Shown: positions 1 to 4,264 of the stretch, in pieces | Layout of the letters: the number at the start of each line of letters is the position of its first letter | Position numbering within the stretch: position 1 is the stretch's first letter | Source of the DNA: Oscillospiraceae bacterium | Lineage (GTDB): Bacteria > Bacillota > Clostridia > Oscillospirales > Oscillospiraceae | DNA length: 5,197 bases | Direction of reading: 5' to 3' | NCBI GenBank assembly: GCA_016290695.1 | Contig: JAEEUX010000184.1 | Location: forward strand, 1 to 5,197 | Translations under genes and position numbers: made by a program | The notes under the pieces: generated by a model | Database searches by the model: none | Seen by the model: the letters and a program-made list of their open reading frames with translations, nothing else | What the model was told of the DNA's origin: nothing

Positions 1-1122
1 CCAGATGGTGTCGAGCTTCTGGGCGGCGGAGATTGTGTTGAGCGTGGCGATGGTGAGGACCTGGGTCTGACCTCTCGTGAAGAGGCCGGAGCCGTGGACG
101 CGGGGAATGAGGCCGACCTCGGCGGCGAGCGGACGGATTTCGTTCATCGCTCTGCCGTCCACGCGCTTGCCGTCAAGCAGCCAGTGCTTAACGACCTTCT
201 TCTGGATGCGGTAGATTATCTCGTCCATATACTGCATCATGTCGGGGTGCTCGGCCTCGTACTTCTGCTGAACGGCGGTGATCCACTCGTTAACGCGGGC
301 CTCGCGGACGTTCTTATCGTCCGTGTCCATGCAGTATTCCATGCCTGCCATTTCGTTCGTGCAGAGCTTATCGAAGAGAACATCGTCGAAGGAGGCGTGC
401 TCATACTCAAACTTGGGCTTGCCTATCTCCTCGACCATGCGGTTAATGAGCTCGATAACGGGCTTGAGCTTCTCGTGCGCCTGAACGATGCCCTCGTACA
501 TGATGTCCTCGGGTATCTGGTTCGCGGCGGCCTCGATCATGACTATTTTGCCCATCGTAGCCGCGACGGTGACGGTCATCTGATTGGTCTCGCGCTCGGC
601 CTTGGTGGGGTTGAAGAGGTACTTCTCACCGTCCCAGCCGAGGACGATGCCGCCGATGGGCCCGTTGAAGGGAACGTCGGAAATTGAAACGGCAGCGGAA
701 GCGCCGATCATCGCGGCGATTTCGGGCGAGCAGTCGCGGTCAACGGAGAGAACGTCGCAGGTGATGACGACGTCGTTGCGAAGGTCGGAGGGGAAGAGGG
801 GGCGCATGGGGCGGTCGATGAGGCGGGATGCCAGAACCGCCGGGAGGCTCGGTCTGCCCTCGCGGCGCATGAAGCTGCCGGGGATGCGGCCCACGGCGTA
901 AAGCTTTTCATTAAAGTCGATTGCAAGGGGGAAGTAGTCGATCCCGTCCTTCGGGCGCGGGGAGGCGACGACGGAAACGAGGACGTTCGTCTCGCCGTAC
1001 TTTACGAGGATGGAGGCGTTAGCCAGCTCCGCCATTTTGCCCGTTTCGAGCACGAGGGGGCGGCCGCAGTAGTCCATTTCGTAGCGCTTTACGTTGGGGA
1101 ATTCTTTTTTTCTGATTATCAT
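1..1122 (-). CDS. pnp: Polyribonucleotide nucleotidyltransferase (PNPase), N-terminal 374 residues, truncated by window edge
   Basis: PNPase is the phosphorolytic 3'-to-5' exoribonuclease of mRNA decay; it releases nucleoside diphosphates and can add tails in reverse. The frame is open from an ATG at 1122 to base 1 without a stop, giving 374 codons of a usual ~700, so the second half (catalytic second RNase PH domain, KH and S1 domains) lies outside. Visible are the first RNase PH domain (about residues 10-145), with YFPLAIDFNEK at 63-73 and the family signature RREGRPS at 86-92 followed by SRLIDRPMRPLFP; an alpha-helical linker (about 150-300); and the opening of the second PH domain with VDGR, IRPL and HGSGLFTRGQTQ. 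The start is set by AAAAGGAG at 1130-1137, 7 nt from the ATG, and by the family-typical N-terminus. It lies downstream of rpsO, the widely conserved gene order. No disrupting mutation is seen. Identification is essentially certain. Confidence 0.97.
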   Translation of the reverse strand, partial: MIIRKKEFPNVKRYEMDYCGRPLVLETGKMAELANASILVKYGETNVLVSVVASPRPKDGIDYFPLAIDFNEKLYAVGRIPGSFMRREGRPSLPAVLASRLIDRPMRPLFPSDLRNDVVITCDVLSVDRDCSPEIAAMIGASAAVSISDVPFNGPIGGIVLGWDGEKYLFNPTKAERETNQMTVTVAATMGKIVMIEAAANQIPEDIMYEGIVQAHEKLKPVIELINRMVEEIGKPKFEYEHASFDDVLFDKLCTNEMAGMEYCMDTDDKNVREARVNEWITAVQQKYEAEHPDMMQYMDEIIYRIQKKVVKHWLLDGKRVDGRAMNEIRPLAAEVGLIPRVHGSGLFTRGQTQVLTIATLNTISAAQKLDTIW

Positions 1123-1129
1123 TTCATTT

Positions 1130-1137
1130 CTCCTTTT
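1130..1137 (-). promoter_or_regulatory. Ribosome binding site of pnp
   Basis: The minus strand reads AAAAGGAG, 7 nt before the pnp ATG at 1122-1120. A second ATG at 1127-1125 lies closer to the SD but opens only ATG-AAA-TGA, whose stop overlaps the pnp start as ATGA. The longer spacing and the family N-terminus favour the downstream ATG as the real start. Confidence 0.8.
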
Positions 1138-1161
1138 CCGCGGAGGGGAAAGACCAAACCG

Positions 1162-1214
1162 TTTAGCACTTGAAACGCCCGCCGAAGGGCCCGGCAGGTC
1201 TTTCAACTGCTAAA
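1162..1214 (-). promoter_or_regulatory. Long two-part stem-loop in the pnp leader
   Basis: Bases 1162-1175 and 1201-1214 pair over 13 of 14 positions (TTTAGCA-x-TTGAAA type arms). After a 2x2 internal loop, 1178-1184 pairs with 1192-1198 over 7 bp, including one G-U in the minus-strand RNA, closing a 7-nt loop. No U-run follows on either strand, so it is not an ordinary terminator. In E. coli the pnp leader carries a long stem cut by RNase III, after which PNPase represses its own message. A similar role here is inference from position and shape. The hairpin ends about 40 nt before the start codon. Confidence 0.6.
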
Positions 1215-1229
1215 ATAATTCGGCGCTTC

Positions 1230-1288
1230 CCGCTCCGCCTGGTTAGTTTTTTCAGCGTTTTCCGGCTCGCGGAGGAGCGGACAACGCT
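1230..1288 (-). promoter_or_regulatory. Overlapping alternative pairings in the rpsO-pnp intercistronic RNA
   Basis: AGCGTT at 1254-1259 can pair with AACGCT at 1283-1288, enclosing a small TCCG/CGGA hairpin (1261-1264 with 1270-1273). Inside that loop GGAGCGG (1274-1280) can instead pair with CCGCTCC (1230-1236). The two helices cross, so they either exclude each other or form a pseudoknot. The pairings are exact. Biological use is not shown, and GC-rich spacers produce such pairs by chance fairly often. Confidence 0.3.
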
Positions 1289-1305
1289 ATTTTAAAATAC
1301 ACAGC

Positions 1306-1334
1306 GAGGCTGTTCCACAAAGTGGGACAGCCTC
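1306..1334 (-). terminator. Hairpin downstream of rpsO (partial terminator or mRNA-stabilising stem)
   Basis: A 13-bp stem with one mismatch closes a 3-nt loop; the arms are built on GAGGCTGT and ACAGCCTC. It starts 12 nt after the rpsO stop codon. On the minus strand it is followed by GCTGTGTATTTT, a late and broken U-tract, so termination is probably incomplete and transcription can pass into pnp. In E. coli rpsO-pnp a terminator in the same place allows such read-through. No convincing separate pnp promoter was found between the genes. Confidence 0.65.
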
Positions 1335-1346
1335 TTACCGGTTATT

Positions 1347-1613
1347 TTACTTACGGATGCCGAGCTTGGCGATGCAGGCTCTGTAACGCTCGATGTCCTT
1401 CTTGGCGAGGTAGTCAAGAAGGTTGCGGCGCTTACCGACCATCTTGAGAAGGCCGCGTCTGGAATGGTTGTCTTTCTTGTGAACCTTGAGGTGCTCCGTG
1501 AGCTGGCTGATGCGCTCGGTGAGGATGGCGATCTGAACCTCGGGGGATCCGGTGTCCGTCTCATGGACGCGGTTGTTTTCGATGATGCTGGTTTTCTGTT
1601 CTTTGAGAAGCAT
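1347..1613 (-). CDS. rpsO: 30S ribosomal protein S15
   Basis: S15 is a primary-binding protein of the small subunit; it binds the three-way junction of helices 20-22 in the central domain of 16S rRNA and starts platform assembly. The 88 residues equal the normal family length. Family signatures are intact: TGSPEVQI at 21-28 between the first helices, HLKVHKKDNHSRRGLL at about 41-56 with the rRNA-contacting H, D, H and S residues, and the basic KRRNLLDYL at 61-69. The start has AAAGGAAA at 1621-1628 with a suitable gap of 7 nt. It is the first gene of a unit with pnp and has its own strong promoter and a roughly 105-nt structured leader, as expected where S15 represses its own translation. Confidence 0.98.
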   Translation of the reverse strand: MLLKEQKTSIIENNRVHETDTGSPEVQIAILTERISQLTEHLKVHKKDNHSRRGLLKMVGKRRNLLDYLAKKDIERYRACIAKLGIRK

Positions 1614-1722
1614 GGTATTCTTTCCTTTCGTTTTGTATTATCCCGCAAAGCGAAGTCATGGGCCTGAAAGGCGCCGCGAAATGCGCGGCTTTGTCCCAAA
1701 ACTGAGCAAAGGGGACTATATC
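1614..1722 (-). promoter_or_regulatory. Structured rpsO 5' leader, candidate S15 autoregulatory RNA
   Basis: Between the predicted transcription start (about 1722) and the rpsO start there are roughly 105 nt with three exact local hairpins: GTCCC/GGGAC (1693-1697 with 1712-1716, 14-nt loop), GCCGCG/CGCGGC (1673-1678 with 1684-1689, 5-nt loop) and GCCT/AGGC (1662-1665 with 1669-1672). S15 leaders in several bacterial groups use unrelated folds that mimic the 16S binding site. Whether this RNA forms one is inference; I could not match it to a named fold. Confidence 0.45.
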
Positions 1723-1728
1723 TGCATA

Positions 1729-1757
1729 ATATTAGCATAGTAAACGGCAAATGTAAA
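1729..1757 (-). promoter_or_regulatory. Sigma-A type promoter of rpsO(-pnp), extended -10
   Basis: On the minus strand a -35 box TTTACA (1757-1752) is followed by a 17-nt spacer and a -10 box TAATAT (1734-1729). TGC directly before the -10 makes it an extended -10 promoter. Predicted initiation is near 1722, leaving about a 105-nt leader. The match is strong and correctly placed for a highly expressed ribosomal protein gene. Confidence 0.8.
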
Positions 1758-1777
1758 GGGCTTTTTAACCGAAAACC

Positions 1778-1791
1778 ATGAAATATTTCAT
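1778..1791. repeat. Perfect 14-bp palindrome between two divergent promoters
   Basis: ATGAAATATTTCAT is its own reverse complement. It lies in the 51-bp space between the -35 boxes of the leftward rpsO promoter (1757) and the rightward promoter (1809). This is a natural place for an operator controlling one or both promoters, but no regulator is known from the window, and an AT-rich palindrome can also arise by chance. Confidence 0.4.
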
Positions 1792-1808
1792 CGAATTGTT
1801 ATACCCAC

Positions 1809-1837
1809 TTGAAATTGATACCAAAACATATTATACT
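1809..1837 (+). promoter_or_regulatory. Sigma-A type promoter of the membrane-anchored Ig-like protein gene
   Basis: TTGAAA (1809-1814), a 17-nt spacer and TATACT (1832-1837) form a near-consensus promoter. It points to transcription from about 1844 and a 5' leader of nearly 100 nt before the ATG at 1942. It is divergent from the rpsO promoter. Confidence 0.75.
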
Positions 1838-1941
1838 TTGTTTGAAAATGGCAAAAAAATGGAGTTTTGCCGCATACAGGGATCGCTCGCACAATCCCCG
1901 AGGCCCGTACACTCTGCAAAATTCAGAAAGGAAGCAAAAGC

Positions 1942-2397
1942 ATGAAAAACAACGACGCTTTGAAAATGAAGTATATTCTTTACTGCGTTATAATTATCAT
2001 TCTCATATTTCTCGTGCTTCTGTTTTTTCGTTTCCGCAATACAGGCGACCCTATCTCTCCTCCCGAAGGCTTAAACGCCGAATTGACCGATCTTTCTACG
2101 AGCGGCGGCGTTTTGCAGGAAGAGAATACAGGCGACGATAGCTGGTACCACGAAGCTGAATATACCATTGAGCGAAAGGGCTTTGGAGGGTGGAAGGCTC
2201 TCCCTGAAAACAGCGAAATCAATCTTGCCTGGCCGGATTTGCTATACTATATTAATCCCGGAGAACGCAAGACTGAACAGCTAAACTGGGAATACAGATA
2301 CGGCAAACTGGAAACGGGAAATTACCGTCTCCTGAGAGAAGTTTGGCAGGAGGATAAGCTTCGGAAGCAGCTTGTTGTTTATTTTGAAATTCCCTGA
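1942..2397 (+). CDS. Single-pass membrane protein with C-terminal bacterial Ig-like domain, function unknown
   Basis: The 151-residue protein has a short charged N-terminus, one strongly hydrophobic helix at about residues 11-29 (a run of Ile, Leu, Val and Phe) followed by RFR, then an outside-facing region. There is no lipobox, so it is an anchor rather than a lipoprotein signal. Residues ~44-151 resemble the Ig-like beta-sandwich domain seen in many clostridial surface proteins (Big_14-like): YTIERK (74-79), GGWKALP (82-88), W97, YINPGE (103-108), NWEYRYGKL (115-123), GNYRLLREV (126-134) and a closing YFEI. The family link is from memory of the pattern and is moderate. The start was chosen for AAAGGAAG at 1927-1934, about 8 nt upstream; the frame is open further upstream to 1867 but without an SD. 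It stands alone with its own promoter, and its base composition is more AT-rich than that of its neighbours. No enzymatic residues are evident. Confidence 0.85.
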   Translation: MKNNDALKMKYILYCVIIIILIFLVLLFFRFRNTGDPISPPEGLNAELTDLSTSGGVLQEENTGDDSWYHEAEYTIERKGFGGWKALPENSEINLAWPDLLYYINPGERKTEQLNWEYRYGKLETGNYRLLREVWQEDKLRKQLVVYFEIP

Positions 2398-2405
2398 GAC
2401 GCCTT

Positions 2406-2471
2406 GCGCCGGCGCGAAGCTATTTGAGAAAGGGACAATACAATAAAAAGGCACCCGCTTGGGTCAATGCC
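2406..2471 (+). other. Degenerate hairpin region after the Ig-like protein gene; weak terminator candidate
   Basis: GCGCCGGCGC at 2406-2415 is a perfect palindrome 9 nt past the stop. Further on, AAAAAGGCACCC (2445-2456) with GCTT loop and GGG (2461-2463), then TGCC (2468-2471), gives a stem broken by a TCAA bulge. The 5' half looks like a typical A-tract terminator arm, but no T-run follows the stem. Efficient termination here is doubtful. Confidence 0.35.
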
Positions 2472-2570
2472 ATTAAAGTTAAGCTAAAAAAACAGCTAAG
2501 AGGTTCAAAAACGCTTTTTCTCACTTAACGATTGCGCCGCTTTGGACTCTTTTCTTAAGTTAGCGGCATT
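2466..2570. mobile_element. MITE-like imperfect inverted-repeat segment (~105 bp)
   Basis: The left tip AATGCCATTAAAGTTAAG (2466-2483) and the reverse complement of the right tip (2554-2570), AATGCCGCTAACTTAAG, match at 14 of 18 aligned positions with one gap. Weaker complementarity continues inward (GAGGTTCAAA near 2501 against TTTGGACTC near 2542), so the whole segment could fold on itself. A second internal pair, GTTAAG (2478-2483) with CTTAAC (2524-2529), is also present. There is no coding capacity and no clear target-site duplication. It may be a non-autonomous transposon relic or only a chance-structured intergenic region; the mobile call is inference. Confidence 0.4.
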
Positions 2571-2595
2571 ATGGTTGCAATCAGCACAAGAAACA

Positions 2596-2633
2596 CGCAC
2601 GGAGAACTGTCATCGACCGCATTTCTCCGTGCG
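2596..2633 (-). terminator. 11-bp perfect hairpin downstream of hicB, candidate terminator
   Basis: CGCACGGAGAA (2596-2606) pairs perfectly with TTCTCCGTGCG (2623-2633) around a 16-nt loop. It begins 11 nt past the hicB stop. In the minus-strand RNA the stem is followed by UGUUUCUUGU, a mixed U-rich stretch; on the plus strand by CUUUGCGUUUCU. Position suits the end of the hicAB transcript and perhaps both converging transcripts. The large loop and interrupted U-tract lower confidence. Confidence 0.5.
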
Positions 2634-2644
2634 CTTTGCGTTTC

Positions 2645-2995
2645 TCATATCGGCGCGTTGTGCGCGTTCCAGTTTACGATCGCGTCGCTTATATACTGCG
2701 TTAAGCTGATTCGTTCCGATTTGGCGCGCTGCGCCGCGTCTCTGTGAACGGCGGGCGCGATCCGAACCGTCAGCTTTCCGCTGTATTCCTGCGAGGTTTC
2801 GACGGGGACGGGCGGAATCGGAATACCGACCTCCTTTGCCGTGACCAACCATTCCTGCTCGTTGGTTTCCAGTTCGGAAATGGCCTCCGCCGCAGTTTCG
2901 CCCTGTCCAACGCAGCCCTTCAGGCAAGTGCTCTTAGCGACCCAGAACACATGCTCCTCGACCTTGTTCTGATAAACTTGAAACGGATACAGCAT
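2645..2995 (-). CDS. hicB: HicB family antitoxin (type II toxin-antitoxin system)
   Basis: HicB neutralises the HicA RNase by direct binding and usually represses its own operon. The 116 residues show two parts. The N-terminal HicB fold (about 1-66, a degraded RNase H-like fold) has LKGCVGQGETAAEAISEL at 25-42, matching the family pattern of GC-x-x-G-x-T-x-x-EA. A C-terminal ribbon-helix-helix DNA-binding segment (about 73-109) has GKLTVRIAP as the strand and AAQRAKSERISLTQYISDAI as the two helices. It starts 1 nt after the hicA stop, with GGGAGG (3010-3005) inside the end of hicA, so the two are co-transcribed and probably translationally coupled. The strong SD suits antitoxin made in excess. 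The length is ordinary for the RHH-bearing class and nothing is broken. Confidence 0.92.
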   Translation of the reverse strand: MLYPFQVYQNKVEEHVFWVAKSTCLKGCVGQGETAAEAISELETNEQEWLVTAKEVGIPIPPVPVETSQEYSGKLTVRIAPAVHRDAAQRAKSERISLTQYISDAIVNWNAHNAPI

Positions 2996-2996
2996 T

Positions 2997-3260
2997 TTAT
3001 TCCACCTCCCGATTGCGGCTTTCGATCTCCGCGAACAAATCCTTTAGTTCCTTTATATATGCCTCTTGAACATACTTTCCATGCATGGGGATTGGGATCA
3101 CCGTCCCGCTTGGTACGTCAACGATTTTTTTCGAGTGTTTGCCGCCGGAAACGACGCCGCAGCCGTAAGACCTTGCCAGCCGCTCTACCTCGTCAAATGT
3201 AATGTCGTTCGGAATCGGCTTTTCATTGAATTTTTTCCTTAGCTTCTCCAACGTGGACAT
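2997..3260 (-). CDS. hicA: HicA family toxin, mRNA interferase
   Basis: HicA toxins have a double-stranded RNA-binding-like fold and cleave mRNA when freed from HicB, halting growth. The 87-residue protein carries the family core: an N-terminal helix region with TFDEVERLARSYGC (21-34), the catalytic strand GGKHSKKIVD with the expected active-site histidine at H42, and VIPIPMHGKY (54-63) leading to a C-terminal helix KELKDLFAEIE. It is slightly longer than minimal HicA (about 60-80 residues) because of extra residues at the N-terminus. The start has AAGGTGAG at 3271-3264, a few bases upstream. It is first in the hicAB operon behind a near-consensus promoter. All expected residues are present, so the toxin looks intact. 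Confidence 0.92.
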   Translation of the reverse strand: MSTLEKLRKKFNEKPIPNDITFDEVERLARSYGCGVVSGGKHSKKIVDVPSGTVIPIPMHGKYVQEAYIKELKDLFAEIESRNREVE

Positions 3261-3286
3261 TTGCTCACCTTCTTAACCTCACTAAT

Positions 3287-3315
3287 ATGATAGCAAATAT
3301 GCCACCAGTTGTCAA
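3287..3315 (-). promoter_or_regulatory. Sigma-A type promoter of hicAB, extended -10, possible HicB operator
   Basis: TTGACA (3315-3310), a 17-nt spacer and TATCAT (3292-3287), preceded by TGC, form a near-perfect extended -10 promoter. Initiation is expected near 3280, about 20 nt before the hicA start. The spacer holds GCAAATATGC (3293-3302), an 8-of-10 palindrome against the -10 box. It could be bound by the HicB ribbon-helix-helix domain, but that part is speculative. Confidence 0.8.
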
Positions 3316-3347
3316 GAGCGGGTGTTTTTTCGTGTGAGCTGATTGAT

Positions 3348-3373
3348 GACATTGCTCTCCGAGCGTCTTTTTT
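3348..3373 (+). terminator. Terminator-like hairpin with T6 tract upstream of ymdB
   Basis: GAC (3348-3350) and GCTC (3354-3357) pair with GAGC (3361-3364) and GTC (3365-3367) around a TCC loop, with an ATT bulge on one side, and six Ts follow directly. It would stop plus-strand transcription coming across the hicAB region before the ymdB promoter. The stem is short, so strength is uncertain. Confidence 0.4.
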
Positions 3374-3420
3374 CGGCGGATATTTAATATCATTTTTCCC
3401 TGCCGTTTGCGTAAAAAATA

Positions 3421-3449
3421 TTGCACGATTTGCCGCGTTATATTAAAAT
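3421..3449 (+). promoter_or_regulatory. Sigma-A type promoter of ymdB and the sbcD-like gene
   Basis: TTGCAC (3421-3426), a 17-nt spacer and TAAAAT (3444-3449) predict a start near 3456 and a leader of about 30 nt. An upstream AT-rich stretch contains a perfect inverted repeat, GATATTTAATATC (3379-3391), about 30 bp before the -35 box; it might be a regulator site but there is no further support. Confidence 0.65.
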
Positions 3450-3487
3450 CTTTGTATTGATATGACTGACAGCGGGAGGATGAAACG

Positions 3488-4264
3488 ATGTCTGTTAAAA
3501 TTCTCGCGGTGGGAGACGTTGTGGCTCCCAGCGGGCTCGATTACCTTTGCGCGAAGCTGCGCGGACTCAAAAAATACACCGGCGCGGGCTTTACCGTCGT
3601 AAACGGGGAAAACGCCTCGGTTCTCGGCATAACGCCGCAGCAGGCGGAGGAAATTTTCGCCGCCGGGGCGGACGTAGTTACCCTCGGGAACCACGCCTTC
3701 AGCCGCAAGGAGATAATGGAATACCTCGACGACTGCCCGTATATCCTGCGGCCCGCGAACTTCGCCCCGCAGACGCCGGGGCGCGGCTGGGGCGTTTTTG
3801 AAGCGCCCTTCGGCAGGGTGAAGGTGATTAACCTCATAGGCCGCTGCGAGATGGATTTCGGCCCGGATAACCCCTTCCTCGCCGTTGAAAAAATCCTGCG
3901 CGAGGAGCCCTGCGCCGTTACGCTCATAGATTTTCACGCGGAGGCAAGCTCCGAAAAGGGCGCCATGGCCTATATGCTCGACGGGCGCGTTTCCGCCGTG
4001 TGGGGCACGCACACGCACGTTCAGACCTCGGACGCGCAGGTCCTTGAAAAGGGCACGGGCTTTATCACCGACCTCGGCATGACGGGGCCTGCCCGCAGCG
4101 TCCTCGGCGTGGTGCCGGAGCAGTCGATAGCGCGTTTTCGCGGCGACCCGCGCGAGCGGTACAGCGCCGCCTCCGGACCCTGCAAGCTTGAATGCGCGGT
4201 TTTTGAAATAGACGAAAGGAGCGGGAAATGCCTCAGCGCCGACGCGCTGCGGATTTCCGACTGA
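3488..4264 (+). CDS. ymdB: YmdB family metallophosphoesterase (2',3'-cyclic-nucleotide phosphodiesterase)
   Basis: In Bacillus subtilis YmdB hydrolyses 2',3'-cyclic nucleotides and affects the choice between motility and biofilm; the family is cytosolic and uses two metal ions. The 258 residues agree with the usual ~260. Metal-site residues line up with the family: GD at 9-10, NGEN at 39-42 (E41, N42), GNH at 67-69, DFHAEA at 148-153 (H150) and GTHTHVQT at 173-180 (H175, H177). Other signatures are RPANF (88-92) and GMTGP near residue 200. The ATG at 3488 has GGGAGG at 3474-3479, 8 nt upstream. It is the first gene of a two-or-more-gene unit; the next gene overlaps its end. The catalytic set is complete, so it should be active. 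The biological role in this organism is inference. Confidence 0.95.
   Translation: MSVKILAVGDVVAPSGLDYLCAKLRGLKKYTGAGFTVVNGENASVLGITPQQAEEIFAAGADVVTLGNHAFSRKEIMEYLDDCPYILRPANFAPQTPGRGWGVFEAPFGRVKVINLIGRCEMDFGPDNPFLAVEKILREEPCAVTLIDFHAEASSEKGAMAYMLDGRVSAVWGTHTHVQTSDAQVLEKGTGFITDLGMTGPARSVLGVVPEQSIARFRGDPRERYSAASGPCKLECAVFEIDERSGKCLSADALRISD
4215..4221 (+). promoter_or_regulatory. Strong ribosome binding site inside the ymdB 3' end
   Basis: AAAGGAG lies 6 nt before an ATG at 4228 that is in frame with the sbcD-like gene. The later ATG at 4270 has only ACAGG touching it, with no usable spacing. Every other gene here has a good SD, so this site argues for the earlier start. It sits in ymdB codons for E-R-S, so chance cannot be excluded. 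Confidence 0.55.

Noticed and set aside
94..687. Plus-strand open frame of 197 codons, and smaller ones at 278-484 and 584-901
   Set aside because: They lie antisense to pnp, whose minus-strand frame has unmistakable PNPase motifs; the products have no recognisable domain and no SD.
1292..1346. Separate pnp promoter around TATTTTAAAATA (TAAAAT as -10)
   Set aside because: The best -35 candidates match only 3 of 6 positions and lie within the rpsO hairpin; read-through from rpsO is a simpler source of pnp mRNA.
1859..1945. 28-codon frame whose TGA overlaps the ATG of the Ig-like protein gene, as a possible leader peptide
   Set aside because: No SD before its ATG and no attenuator-type codon run or hairpin; the ATGA overlap alone is weak.
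2398..2644. CRISPR array, tRNA or small protein gene in the intergenic gap
   Set aside because: No regularly spaced direct repeats, no cloverleaf or CCA end, and no open frame with an SD; only inverted repeats are visible.
2744..3202. Plus-strand open frame of 152 codons across hicAB
   Set aside because: Antisense to two recognised toxin-antitoxin genes; low-complexity Arg-rich end and no start signal.
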